DNA of 64,000 nucleotides, taken from NCBI RefSeq assembly GCF_051175385.1, contig NZ_CP195106.1, positions 186,001 to 250,000 on the forward strand, in the 5' to 3' direction. The translations under genes and the position numbers were made by a program. The DNA is from Tundrisphaera lichenicola (GTDB lineage Bacteria > Planctomycetota > Planctomycetia > Isosphaerales > Isosphaeraceae). Below, one piece after another: positions 8,675-17,618 of this stretch (positions are counted from its first letter, which is position 1; every line of letters starts with the position of its first letter). The notes beneath the pieces are model-generated. The model did not search any database and had not been told where the DNA came from. It was given only the letters and a program-made list of their open reading frames with translations.

Positions 8675-9310
8675 TCAGCGACCCGCGTCCTTGACTTTCT
8701 CGCCGACATCGTGCGCGACATCCTTGGTCTTCTCGGCCACATTATGGGTCGGTTCGTGCTTCCCGCCCGGCTTCGACGGCTGAGGGGCGGGGGCGTTCTT
8801 GCTGGTGCCCGACAGATCTTGCCCCTGAACAGGATGACCCGGAAGATCGATTGATGCGGGCGGCTTCGGACCGCTCGCCACTTTGATCTGCTTCGGCTTG
8901 GTCTCTGCCGTCTTTGGCAAGGTCAGCGTTAGGACGCCGTTGTCAAAGTGGGCGCTCGCCGCGTCGGAGTGGATCGGGGTGCCCAGGCTCACGGAACGCG
9001 AGAACGAACTGACGCGGCGTTCGCGCAAGTGCCAGTGCGTGCCCTTCTTCTCCTCCTCGGCCTTGCTCTCGCCGCGGATCGTGAGCGAGTCGCCGTGGAC
9101 GGTGATTTGCACGTCCTCGGGCTTGATGCCCGGCAGCGACGCCTTAATCACGAACTCGCCCTCCGTCTCGGCGACGTCGAGGGGCAGGGGCGCGGCCACG
9201 CCGGTCGACGGCGGGCCACCCGGTCGGACGAAGCTCTCCGCGACCAGCGAGTTCAGTGCTTCGCGCAGGCTGATCGCTTCGCGGAAGGGATCCCATCGCT
9301 CGATCGACAT
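8675..9310 (-). CDS. Hsp20/alpha-crystallin family small heat-shock protein
   Basis: A 211-residue ATP-independent holdase. The alpha-crystallin domain (about residues 45-142) contains the strand GEFVIKASLPGIKPEDVQI, then SLTIRGESK, FSRSVSLG and HFDNGVLTLTLPK, all typical of Hsp20. The C-terminal 65 residues are long for the family, hydrophilic and Pro/Lys/His-rich, and end in a CsbD-like or LEA-like charged helix (KTKDVAHDVGEKVKDAG). GGGAGG precedes the ATG at 9310. Confidence 0.95.
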   Translation of the reverse strand: MSIERWDPFREAISLREALNSLVAESFVRPGGPPSTGVAAPLPLDVAETEGEFVIKASLPGIKPEDVQITVHGDSLTIRGESKAEEEKKGTHWHLRERRVSSFSRSVSLGTPIHSDAASAHFDNGVLTLTLPKTAETKPKQIKVASGPKPPASIDLPGHPVQGQDLSGTSKNAPAPQPSKPGGKHEPTHNVAEKTKDVAHDVGEKVKDAGR

Positions 9311-9335
9311 TTCAGACCTCCCTCAGAAGCCACAA

Positions 9336-9362
9336 GTTGATGGCCCCCTCGCCAGGGTCAAG
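9336..9362 (-). promoter_or_regulatory. possible heat-shock-type promoter for hsp20
   Basis: On the minus strand CTTGAC (9362-9357) is followed after 13 bases by CCATCAAC (9343-9336), about 26 bases before the hsp20 start. This resembles the sigma-32 pattern CTTGAA-N13-CCCCAT. The short leader makes it uncertain. Confidence 0.25.
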
Positions 9363-9376
9363 CGGCGTGGGAGGCC

Positions 9377-9416
9377 AAAAAAAAGCCCCGCCGTGCGAAT
9401 CGTCGCACGGCGGGGC
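9377..9416 (-). terminator. rho-independent terminator for minus-strand transcription
   Basis: A perfect 14-bp GC-rich stem (GCCCCGCCGTGCGA at 9385-9398, complement at 9403-9416) with a 4-base loop. On the minus strand it is followed by eight T (9384-9377). It therefore terminates a transcript coming from above 9416, yet no minus-strand gene is recognised there. Confidence 0.75.
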
Positions 9417-10275
9417 CACCATAGCCAAGGATTATCGGCCCATCGAGAGCCGATGATCCTCATAACAAATAATTGTAATCCGGGCACGCTTCTGTGTCCA
9501 TCAAGATCGGCTGAAGATCATCCGGAATGGTGCGGTAACGGAATTGGGTCGCTTCCCGGCCGTTTTACCTGCGGGAAGACAAAGGGGAAAATTCTGTTTT
9601 TAATACGGCTCACGCTCGCATAACGCGCGTGAATCGCTGTCGAGCTGGAGTGGATCAAATGATCCAGCGGTCAAGAAAGTAAGTTAGGCCCGGCTCGGTC
9701 GACGCGATATTCAGGGGATGAACGATCGCCGACCGATTCTCGGCCGATCCCCTCGAACTTCGCGGGAGTCCGACGCATGCCCGGGTCTCGACAGAACAGG
9801 CCGACCGACACTTCGCTCCGGAACGAACCCACTCGCCGGTCCGAACGAACCCACTCGCGACGCCCGAACGAACCCACTCGCGACGCCCGAACGAACCCAC
9901 TCGCCGGTCCGAACGAACCCACTTGGGACGCCCGAACGAACCCATTGTCGATCTGGGGTCGAGGGAACGAACCCACGTTCCGGGGCCAATCGAAGCCACT
10001 CCGGGCACCGAACGAACCCACTGGCGATCGCCCCTCAATAACCCTGGACAGTGTGGTATTTTGTTCGCAATCGACTGGCTTTGATAAGTCCGTCGCTATT
10101 TTTAACTCGGCGAATTGACAGCCAAAAAAGCGCGTCCTAGGTTCCCCTTGCGGGCCGATCGCAAAATTGGCTTCCGTCCCGGCCCGCGATGTTGGAATCG
10201 CCGAGCGGAATTGGACCCGGGTCGCGATGATGCGACCGAGCGAGGTTCGACGACGCCCCTCCAGGAGGAACTTCG
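9417..10275. other. long intergenic region without a recognised gene
   Basis: It lies between the orphan minus-strand terminator and the sigma factor gene. It holds the GAACGAACCCA array (9821-10020) and no convincing coding sequence; open frames across the array are artefacts of the repeat. The stretch 9420-9800 shows a short AT-rich segment (9460-9480) but nothing else I can name. Confidence 0.5.
9821..10020. repeat. array of eight GAACGAACCCA repeats
   Basis: GAACGAACCCA starts at 9821, 9843, 9866, 9889, 9911, 9934, 9965 and 10010. The first six units are 22-23 bases apart, about two helical turns. The bases between alternate among a few variants (for example TCGCCGGTCC and TCGCGACGCCC). 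The complementary core TGGGTTCGTT also occurs singly near 37804, 37852, 53818 and 53870. Spacing and unit size do not fit CRISPR. Confidence 0.7.
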
Positions 10276-11142
10276 ATGACACCCCGCGCGGCCCGTCGAG
10301 ACATCAATTCCCAGTCGCCCTTGCAGATCTATCTCCACGACATCAACGATACGCCCCTGCTGTCGGCCGAGGAGGAGCGGGCCCTGGCCGAGCGAGTGGC
10401 CGAGGGGGACCCCTATGCTCGCGAGCATATGGTCAAGGCAAACCTCCGGCTGGTGGTCAACATCGCGCGAGGGTATCTCAACAAGGGCCTCTCGCTGGAG
10501 GACCTGATCGAGGAGGGGAACCTCGGCCTGATGCGGGCGGTCGAGGGGTTCGACGGGACGATGGACACCCGGTTCAGCACATATGCGAGCTACTGGATCA
10601 AGCAGTCGATCCGCCGGTCGGTGATGAATAACGGCAAGCCGATCCGCCTGCCGGCCTACATGGTCAGCCTGTTATCGAAGTGGCGGCGGGTCTCGGTGGT
10701 GCTGACCGACCGGCTCGGCCGGACGCCGACGCCCGAGGAGATCGGCAAGGCCCTCCGGCTCTCCAAGAAGAAGGTGGGGATCGTCGCCAAGGCGATCAAG
10801 GTCAACAACCTGACCCCCCGGGCCGAGGGATCCGACGACGATGGGGGCTTCGTCATCGAGGACGTCCTGACCGACGAGCGGATCCGGCCTCCCGATGACG
10901 TCCTGGGCGAGGCCGACGACCTCGAGCGGATCTTCTTGAGGATCGGCCAGCTCGACGATCGAGAGGCGACCGTGATCCGGATGCGGTTCGGGCTCGAGCC
11001 GTACGCACCGATGACCCTCCGAGAGATCGGCGAGAACCTCGGGCTGACCCGCGAACGGGTCCGGCAACTCGAGACCCTGGCCCTGGGCCGGCTCGTCGAT
11101 CACCTGGTCGCCCGCGAGCCCGAAGGGCGGATCGGCAACTGA
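10276..11142 (+). CDS. RNA polymerase sigma factor, RpoD-like group 2
   Basis: A 288-residue sigma-70 factor. It has region 1.2 (LQIYLHDINDTPLLSAEEE), region 2 (LVVNIARGYLNKGLSLEDLI, then FSTYASYWIKQSIRR), region 3 (GRTPTPEEIGKALRLS) and region 4 with a helix-turn-helix (LREIGENLGLTRERVRQLE). It lacks the long region 1.1 of a housekeeping RpoD, so it is a group 2, stress-type factor. AGGAGG precedes the ATG at 10276. It stands downstream of the repeat array and next to the stress gene cluster. Confidence 0.93.
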   Translation: MTPRAARRDINSQSPLQIYLHDINDTPLLSAEEERALAERVAEGDPYAREHMVKANLRLVVNIARGYLNKGLSLEDLIEEGNLGLMRAVEGFDGTMDTRFSTYASYWIKQSIRRSVMNNGKPIRLPAYMVSLLSKWRRVSVVLTDRLGRTPTPEEIGKALRLSKKKVGIVAKAIKVNNLTPRAEGSDDDGGFVIEDVLTDERIRPPDDVLGEADDLERIFLRIGQLDDREATVIRMRFGLEPYAPMTLREIGENLGLTRERVRQLETLALGRLVDHLVAREPEGRIGN

Positions 11143-11191
11143 TCGAGATCCCGGCGGCCCCCGACTCGGGAGGCCGCCGGCCGAGATCGGC

Positions 11192-12289
11192 TCAGTACGA
11201 GTCGGCGGAGATGACCTCGCCGTTGGCCTTGGTCCCCAGGGCCCACCAGATCGGGTAGCTGATGGTCGATTTGATGAACTTGACGCTCCCGTCGGCCATC
11301 GCCGCGTTCACGCCGCCTGGGTGGAAGCTCGATGCGTTGACGTAGTCGGCGTGCCGGGCCTGCGGGCAGCAGTCGTTCCGGCAGGCCCCCCACTTGACCT
11401 GGCCGCCGCCGTTGGGGGGGATCACGGTGTTGAACATCGTGTAGCCCATCGCCCCGACGACCCAGAGGTGGCCGAAGCCCTCGCGCCCCCCGCCATCAGA
11501 GTTCCACTTGGCGGTGCAGGCGGCGATATCGTTCATGACGATGGGCAGGCCGACCGTATTGACGTCGACCTGGTAGACCGCCTTCAGGTTGCCGGCCCCC
11601 CCGGTCCCCTTGCCCGGGGTCTTCTGGAAGCCGGACGACCCACCATCGGCGATGCACTCGGAGAACGCGATCGTGTTCGAGGTCCCGTCGGTGATGTTCT
11701 GGACCCCATAGCTCTTCTGGTAGGCGAACACCCCCGAGCTGTTCTGGGCGTTGGCGACATTACCCGTCGCCTCGGGATAGCCGATCGTCGAGGTCCCCAT
11801 GCTCCCCGCGTAGCTGTTATTGGAGCCGATGGAGGCATCGGCGAGGGTGTTCTTGATCCCGTTGACGCTGGGGTCGGAGGGGCACAGGAAGCTGCTGATG
11901 ATCGCGTAGCGTGCCGTGCTGTTCACGAGATCGCCGAGGCTCCCCCCGTCGAGGTCCGGGGCCAGGCTGAAGTTGCAAGCCGCGTAGATGTTGTTGCCCT
12001 CGATGTAGCTCAGGAGCATGGAATGGGCGCTCCAGTTGTTCCAGTAGGAGGGCGAGCCCCCGATCGAGCTCGGGGCCAGGGACGCCCCCAGCGGGAAGCT
12101 GTTCAGGGCCGTGTGGTAATTGTGAATCGCCAGGCCCAACTGCTTCAGGTTGTTGGTGCACTGGGCGCGTCGGGCGGCCTCGCGGGCGGCCTGGACCGCC
12201 GGCAGGAGCAGCGCGATCAGGACCGCGATGATCGCGATGACCACCAGCAGCTCGATTAGCGTGAAACCTCGACTCCGGGATCGGGACAT
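11192..12289 (-). CDS. DUF1559 protein with prepilin-type N-terminus
   Basis: A 365-residue member of the large planctomycete DUF1559 family. The N-terminus has a type IV pilin-like cleavage/methylation motif (RGFTLIELLVVIAIIAVLIA) followed by AVQAAREAARR and CTNNLKQLGLAIHNYH. The C-terminal H-X9-DG signature appears as SFHPGGVNAAMADGSVKF. The role is unknown; the proteins are thought to be exported and perhaps pseudopilin-like. It follows a small lipoprotein gene on the same strand, a frequent arrangement. Confidence 0.94.
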   Translation of the reverse strand: MSRSRSRGFTLIELLVVIAIIAVLIALLLPAVQAAREAARRAQCTNNLKQLGLAIHNYHTALNSFPLGASLAPSSIGGSPSYWNNWSAHSMLLSYIEGNNIYAACNFSLAPDLDGGSLGDLVNSTARYAIISSFLCPSDPSVNGIKNTLADASIGSNNSYAGSMGTSTIGYPEATGNVANAQNSSGVFAYQKSYGVQNITDGTSNTIAFSECIADGGSSGFQKTPGKGTGGAGNLKAVYQVDVNTVGLPIVMNDIAACTAKWNSDGGGREGFGHLWVVGAMGYTMFNTVIPPNGGGQVKWGACRNDCCPQARHADYVNASSFHPGGVNAAMADGSVKFIKSTISYPIWWALGTKANGEVISADSY

Positions 12290-12531
12290 GGCGCTGGATC
12301 CTCTTCAAGGAGATGGATGGAAGAGACCGGGATTCGATCCGTGGTCGTTCATGGATGCGATCCGGATTCTCGGCGTCAGCCGCGTCGATGCTCGACGCCC
12401 CGAGATTGGCGAGTAGCGGCCCGCGGGGTTTGTCGGGCCAGCATAATCGGTCCGGGTCGCTGAGAGGCCGGGACTTGCGATCGCGGATCGGGCCGACGCA
12501 TCCGGGATGTCGACTCGATCCCGGGCGGACT

Positions 12532-12723
12532 TCACCGCTTCTTTTTCTTCTTGCTGGCCTGCTTGTTTTTCATGAATTCCGCCATCGCGTTGTTTTCATT
12601 CTTCGGGGCGGCGGTCGGCTGGGCGGGGCCGTCCCCGCACCCCTGGATCGCGACGATGGAGGTACAGGCCATCAGATAGGGCAAGATATCGCGGCGGGTC
12701 CATCGACGCTCACGAATCATCAT
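12532..12723 (-). CDS. small lysine-tailed lipoprotein, possible Tat signal
   Basis: A 63-residue protein with an N-terminal twin-arginine-like motif (TRRDILPYL) and a hydrophobic stretch ending in a lipobox-like IQGC. The mature part is about 36 residues and ends in a lysine cluster (NKQASKKKKKR). AGGAG lies 7 bases before the ATG at 12723. It is immediately upstream of the DUF1559 gene and probably in the same operon. Function is unknown. Confidence 0.7.
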   Translation of the reverse strand: MMIRERRWTRRDILPYLMACTSIVAIQGCGDGPAQPTAAPKNENNAMAEFMKNKQASKKKKKR

Positions 12724-13133
12724 GCTCGCTCTCCTGAGTTGTGACAGCGATATCAGCGGCATTTATCCCGGGCCTGGCCGCTATTCCTTCTGGAAATCGA
12801 GGACCGTCCGCCCGAATCGCGGGCGCGATCACACCCGGTGCCATCCTCCGGATCGCAGCAAGGTTCGCGGCCTTCCGACCGATCCTCGTCAATCGCCGAT
12901 AAGTTGGTGTACTCAGAGCCTCACGTCTACGGATTTGACTCGCTTTACATTGCCACGTCAAGATGTTCGAGTTCCCGGAGGGGTGCATCATCTCGCCGGT
13001 TGACCTTCACGGAGATCGGTCCGGGCTGCCTCGTCGGACGCGATCCGGGATGGGCAGTCGACGCGTTCGAAATAGAGCGGGGCGATCCGAGGGATGGGTT
13101 GGCACCCGCCCTCGGATCGCCCCGGAGGTTAGC
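12724..13133. other. intergenic region without a gene
   Basis: About 410 bases between the 5' end of the lipoprotein gene and the 3' end of the repeat-rich secreted protein gene. It contains the hairpin at 13079-13123 and presumably the lipoprotein promoter. No coding sequence is supported. Confidence 0.5.
13079..13123 (-). terminator. 15-bp hairpin after the repeat-rich secreted protein gene
   Basis: GGGGCGATCCGAGGG (13079-13093) pairs perfectly with 13109-13123 across a 15-base loop, 11 bases beyond the stop codon at 13134. There is no T-tract, but position and stability suggest a terminator. Confidence 0.55.
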
Positions 13134-14453
13134 TCACTTATGCTTGACCTTGGGGACCGCCGCGCCGACCTTGACGTGTTGCGCCTTGGCCTTGACGGAG
13201 GCCGCGGAGAGCAGGCTCTTGGGGACGTGGATGAAGACTCGGACCGGGTCGGAGACGGCGAACTCGGTGACGGGAGTGACGGCCGTGCCGGTGGTCCCGG
13301 CAATGGCGGCGGTCCCGAACTGGGTGAAGGTCCCCGTGGTCGGGTCGATCGTCCCGGTGCCGTTGCTGATCGTGCTGCCGGAGGGGAAGCTCACCACGCC
13401 GTTGCCGGTCTGGGTCAGCGAGCTATCCGGCGACGTGATCGTGCCGCTGGCGCCGTTCAGCGAACCGGCCTGGGCGCCCAGGGTCCCGCTGCCGGTCTGG
13501 GTCAGCGAGCCGGTCGAACCGCCGAGGGTCCCGGTCTGCCCGGTGATCGTGCCGGTCGTCCCGGCGAGGGTCCCGGTCTGTCCCGAATAGGTGCCAGTGG
13601 CGGCGCCGAGGGTCCCGCCTTCCTGCGAGATGGAGCCGGCGATCACGTCGATCGTGCCGGGGGTGGCGCCGACCGTGATGACCGTGCCGGCCGCGACGGT
13701 CAACGTGCCGGTGACCCCCGAGAAGGTCTGACCGGCCGCGGTCGTCGTGGTCCCGCCGTCCAGGGTGACCAGGGAATCGGCCGTGGTGAAGGATCCGTCG
13801 GACAGGGTCAGGACCGTCCCGGCGTCGGTGTTGACCGCGGCGGTGATGCCGCTGATCGTCGTGCCGGCACCGATCGTGATCGGCCCCGAGAGGTTGCTGA
13901 TCGTGCCGTTCGGGTTGGCGATCGACGCGGTCAGCCCCCCGACCGTCCCATTGACGATGTTCACCTGGCCGTTGAAGTCGCGGAGGGTCGTGCCATCGAT
14001 CCCCAGCCCGCCGTTCAGCCCGGAAAGGGTGGTGGGGTTGATCGTCAGGTTGGAATTGATCGATCCGGTGACGGTCTCGAACGCCACGAGTTGATTGACA
14101 TCCTTGCGGATCCGGCTCGGCAGCGAGATCGTCGCCGAATACCGGCCCAGGAAATTGGGTGTGACGGTGGCCAGCGGCTGGCCGCCGTTGACGAGGTTTC
14201 CTTCGCGATCCTGAGCATAGATGGAGACCGTCGCATTGAAGCCGATCGGCGGCTGGGCCGTGCCGACGACCCGGATCGAGGCCGGCTGGATGATCGAGAA
14301 GGCTCCATGGGGAGCACGTCGGACGGTCGTCCCGTTCGGCCGGATCTCGAGCGTCGGCTTGGAATTGATCAGGAGGCTGAGGAGATTTCGGGTCTCCAGG
14401 ATCTCCGGATGGAGCGAGGGGCGACGAACGGAAGCGCGAGATCGGTGAGACAT
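13134..14453 (-). CDS. secreted repeat-rich protein with LEPR-XLL-like N-terminus
   Basis: A 439-residue protein. The N-terminal RRPSLHPEILETRNLLS matches the pattern of planctomycete LEPR-XLL export proteins, with T in place of P. After a beta-rich segment (25-150), residues from about 180 to 390 are low-complexity Gly/Thr/Ser repeats of the form GT(I/L)(T/G)Q(T/S)GT, suggestive of a beta-helix or beta-solenoid. No catalytic motif is visible. A surface or matrix role is inferred from composition only. A hairpin follows the gene. Confidence 0.8.
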   Translation of the reverse strand: MSHRSRASVRRPSLHPEILETRNLLSLLINSKPTLEIRPNGTTVRRAPHGAFSIIQPASIRVVGTAQPPIGFNATVSIYAQDREGNLVNGGQPLATVTPNFLGRYSATISLPSRIRKDVNQLVAFETVTGSINSNLTINPTTLSGLNGGLGIDGTTLRDFNGQVNIVNGTVGGLTASIANPNGTISNLSGPITIGAGTTISGITAAVNTDAGTVLTLSDGSFTTADSLVTLDGGTTTTAAGQTFSGVTGTLTVAAGTVITVGATPGTIDVIAGSISQEGGTLGAATGTYSGQTGTLAGTTGTITGQTGTLGGSTGSLTQTGSGTLGAQAGSLNGASGTITSPDSSLTQTGNGVVSFPSGSTISNGTGTIDPTTGTFTQFGTAAIAGTTGTAVTPVTEFAVSDPVRVFIHVPKSLLSAASVKAKAQHVKVGAAVPKVKHK

Positions 14454-14845
14454 GAAGCACCGGCTTTCGATCGGATCGGAAGCCTCCTGCGCGGATCATC
14501 CCCGTCCGTCCTATTCGGACGAGAGGACGAATGACGAACGTCCACTCACATCAGGCTATCGGAACGGGTCGGGGTTCACTTGAGGGCCAGGGAACCCCGA
14601 CCCCGATCTTCGCCCTCAAGTTCGGGAAACTCGCCAGGATCATCCCGAGCCTTCGAATCGACTGCGGGCGTCCGTGCTGGCCTCGGCGAGTTGGTGCCCT
14701 CCGTCCCCGGAGCCCCGATCTGGGATCATCCTGGATTCCTGCCTCGAGATCGGGACTCCGGGGGGATGCCGGCTCATCCGGCACCCTGGATCGGAAATCC
14801 GAGATCCGGGACTTGAAATCGGGCGTGATCCTGCCGGGATAAATG
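14454..14845. other. intergenic region without a gene
   Basis: About 390 bases between the secreted repeat protein (5' end) and nhaA (3' end), both on the minus strand. Several short repeats of GATC, CGAGATC and GGGATCATCC are present, but no long open frame with a ribosome binding site and no clear terminator were found. Confidence 0.45.
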
Positions 14846-16219
14846 TCAGGCCTGTACCGCCCGGCGACGCAGCTCGCCCGGGGCCCGCATTTTAAGGAAC
14901 GTGAAGCCGATGATCCCGGAGAGGACCGAGGCGACCAGTACGCCAATCTTGGCGTCGGTAATCAGGCGGGGATCCTCAAAAGCCAGCGAGGTGATGAAGA
15001 GAGAGACCGTGAAGCCGATGCCCGCGACCATCCCCACCCCGATCAACTGCGACCAGCTCGAGCCCTCGGGCTGCGAGGCGATCCGGAGCTTGGTGGCCAG
15101 CCAGGCGAACCCGACGATCCCCAGCGGCTTGCCGATCAGCAGGCCCAGGAAGATCCCCCAGGTGACCCCGCTCGCGGACGCCTGGCCGAGCGATTCGCGA
15201 TTGAGCGCGACCCCCGAGTTGGCCAGCGCGAACAGTGGCAGGACCAGGTAGCTCGACCAGGGGTGGAACTGGCGGAGTCGGCGGTCGAGCTGCGACTCGG
15301 TCCCCCGGCTCAGTTCCTCGAACTGCCCCATGATCGCCTCGGCTCGGTCATGGTCCCCCTTCGACTGCGCCCGGCGGAACCACTGGAGGAGCCGGGTGGC
15401 CGCCTTCTCGAACGAGTCGAGGCTGAACCAGGGGCGGATCGGCGTGGTCGCGCCCAGGATCACCCCGGCCAGGGTCGCGTGGATCCCCGAGCCGAGCATC
15501 GCCGCCCAGAACGCCAGGCTGGCGACCAGGTAGACGTTCGACGACTGGACCCCGGCCCGGATCATCGCCACGATCACGATCAGGATGACGGCCGCCAGCC
15601 CGAGCACCGGCCAGGAAACCCCCGAGGAATAGAACACGGCGATCACCAGGATCGCCCCGATGTCGTCGGTGATCGCCAGGGCCAGCAGGAAGATCCGCGC
15701 CGAGGCCGGGATCCGGTCGCCCAGGAGGATCAGGACGCCGACCGCGAAGGCGATGTCGGTGGCCATCGGGATCCCCCAGCCGTTCCTCCCCGCCCCGCCG
15801 AGATTGCAGGCCGCGTAGAGTAGGGCCGGGACCACCATCCCCCCCAGGGCGGCCACCACGGGCAGGGCCGCCTTCCTCGGGCTGGAGAGCCGCCCTTCGA
15901 TCAGCTCGCGCTTGATCTCCAGGCCCACCACATAGAAGAAGATCGTCATCAAGCCATCATTGATCAACTCGCGGATGTCGCCGCGGATCGCCCAGGGTCC
16001 GAGTTCCAGCGACAGGTGAGTTTCCAGGAGATGGGCAAACGGCTCGGACCAGGGGGAATTGGCCAGTCCCAGTGCGATGATCGAGCAGACCAGGAGCAGG
16101 ACGCCTCCCGGCCCTTCGGTGTGAAAGAACGCTTGCGTCGGCAGGACCAGTCGGCGAGCCACAAAGGATTGCCGGGCCACGGCTTTCGCGGAGCCATAAC
16201 TCCGTGGCGGGACGTGCAT
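14846..16219 (-). CDS. nhaA: Na+/H+ antiporter NhaA
   Basis: Secondary transporter exchanging sodium for protons at the inner membrane. The 457-residue product has about 11-12 membrane helices. Hallmarks are LINDGLMTIFFYVVGLEIKR, GWGIPMATDIAFAVGVL (containing the ATDIAF motif) and ALAITDDIGAILVIA with the paired aspartates that bind ion. The extended loop with charged residues (RRAQSKGDHDRAEA) is longer than in E. coli. The ATG at 16219 is chosen because GAGGG lies 8 bases upstream; an earlier in-frame start would add 48 non-conserved residues. Confidence 0.95.
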   Translation of the reverse strand: MHVPPRSYGSAKAVARQSFVARRLVLPTQAFFHTEGPGGVLLLVCSIIALGLANSPWSEPFAHLLETHLSLELGPWAIRGDIRELINDGLMTIFFYVVGLEIKRELIEGRLSSPRKAALPVVAALGGMVVPALLYAACNLGGAGRNGWGIPMATDIAFAVGVLILLGDRIPASARIFLLALAITDDIGAILVIAVFYSSGVSWPVLGLAAVILIVIVAMIRAGVQSSNVYLVASLAFWAAMLGSGIHATLAGVILGATTPIRPWFSLDSFEKAATRLLQWFRRAQSKGDHDRAEAIMGQFEELSRGTESQLDRRLRQFHPWSSYLVLPLFALANSGVALNRESLGQASASGVTWGIFLGLLIGKPLGIVGFAWLATKLRIASQPEGSSWSQLIGVGMVAGIGFTVSLFITSLAFEDPRLITDAKIGVLVASVLSGIIGFTFLKMRAPGELRRRAVQA

Positions 16220-16504
16220 GTTGGGCCCTCGGGGTGAAATAAATCTCTCCGAGCCATCGGACCAGGATGTCCCGGCGGCGTCAAGGACGGTCGGGCGGTC
16301 GGGCCGCTCCGCCGAGGAATCGTGAGATCTCGGGGATTTCCCGGTTGCCGGCCGCCCTCCCATCGGAAGAAAATCGGGTCCATTGCCAATAATAGGGGGG
16401 GGGCCTCGAATTCCTCTTGTAGGCGAGCGTTATCCAGGCTCGCCGAAAGCCGGACGCGAAGGCGAAGGGCAGTAAACCGTCCCCATTATCAGGAGAGTGC
16501 GACT

Positions 16505-17320
16505 ATGGCTTGCTCGATGATCAAGAAGGGCCTGCTCGGTGCCTCGCTCGGCGCCAGCGCTCTGTACATGGCGTTCGGCACGTCGGCCCCGAGCTACGTC
16601 CGGACCGCCTTCCACCGGGTCCGCGATAACGCCAAGAGCTCGGTGCCGGTCCAGTTCGAGATCGACCGGGCCCGCGAGGAGATCGCCAGCCTCGAGCCGG
16701 CGATCAAGGACAACATCGAGAACCTGGCCCGCGCCACCGTCGAGGTCGAGCATCTCGACCGCGAGATCTTGGTGATGCGGGGCAACCTGGGGACCGAGAA
16801 GAAGGTCCTGACCGCGCTCCGCGACAGCCTCAACACCGGCGACTACAAGCTGGCCGGCAACGTGACCTACACCGCCGACGAGGTCAAGGGCGAGCTGAAG
16901 CAGCGGTTCGACCACTACAAGCAGGTCGGCGAACTGCTCAAGGACAAGGAAGAGACCCTCAAGGCCAAGCAGAAGTCCGTGGTGGCCGCCCGCCAGCAGC
17001 TCTCGCAGATGGCCGCCACCAAGCAGGTCTTGCTGACCAAGCTGGCCGGCATCGAGGCCCGGCTCAAGATGATCCAGACCACCAAGGAGAGCAACGAGTT
17101 CAACTTCGATGACAGTGCCCTGGCCCGCGCCAAGGCGTCGGTCACCGACCTGGAGAAGCGGCTCGACGTGATGGCCCGGACCGCCGAGATGGAAGGCAAG
17201 TATGCCGGCGAGACCATCCCGGTGATCGTCGAGCCCGGTCGCGACGTCCTCAAGGAGATGGACGCCGAGTTCGGCCCGCCGGCCTCGCAGCCGTCGATCG
17301 GCCAGGACAAGAGCCTCTGA
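16505..17320 (+). CDS. coiled-coil protein with N-terminal membrane segment
   Basis: A 271-residue protein. A short hydrophobic N-terminus (MIKKGLLGASLGASALYMAF) suggests a membrane anchor or signal peptide. Residues 50-245 are strongly helical and charged with heptad character (for example LEPAIKDNIENLARATVEVE and KAKQKSVVAARQQLSQM), so a long coiled coil is expected. AGGAGA precedes the ATG at 16505. Function is unknown; a structural or phage-shock-like role cannot be claimed. Confidence 0.82.
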   Translation: MACSMIKKGLLGASLGASALYMAFGTSAPSYVRTAFHRVRDNAKSSVPVQFEIDRAREEIASLEPAIKDNIENLARATVEVEHLDREILVMRGNLGTEKKVLTALRDSLNTGDYKLAGNVTYTADEVKGELKQRFDHYKQVGELLKDKEETLKAKQKSVVAARQQLSQMAATKQVLLTKLAGIEARLKMIQTTKESNEFNFDDSALARAKASVTDLEKRLDVMARTAEMEGKYAGETIPVIVEPGRDVLKEMDAEFGPPASQPSIGQDKSL

Positions 17321-17360
17321 TCCGATTCACGCGGAATGGATCCGCGAGCATCACCCTTCG

Positions 17361-17393
17361 GGACGGGCAGCCCGCAAACCGGGCGGCTCGTCC
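17361..17393 (+). terminator. hairpin after the coiled-coil protein gene
   Basis: GGACGGGC-A-GCCCG pairs with CGGGC-G-GCTCGTCC around a 5-base loop (one mismatch, one G-U pair), 40 bases after the stop codon. Only weak pyrimidine follows. Confidence 0.5.
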
Positions 17394-17618
17394 ACCCTTC
17401 GCCCCGCCCCTCGAGTCCACCCTTCCGGGTCGGCCCGGGGGGCGATGCATGCCCCAGACGGCCCGGCGTCCTTCAAGGCGAACGATCGAAATCGAGAGCG
17501 ATGATCGAACCGAAAGCCTTGGTGTGACGAATGATAGGTGTGACCTGGACGGAACAGGCCGGCGGCGTGACGGGCGTGGCCGGGCAACCTTCGATGTGGC
17601 GGGAGAGTGGTATTCCCC

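Noticed and set aside
9821..10020. CRISPR array
   Set aside because: Units of 11 bases with 22-23-base spacing and related, repeated spacers do not fit CRISPR, and no cas genes are near.
9655..10282. proteins encoded across the GAACGAACCCA array (either strand)
   Set aside because: All frames stay open because of the repeat, with low-complexity products and no ribosome binding site or domain.
12963..14534. 523-codon open frame on the plus strand
   Set aside because: Antisense of the repeat-rich secreted protein; the regular Gly/Asp/Arg composition follows from its repeats.
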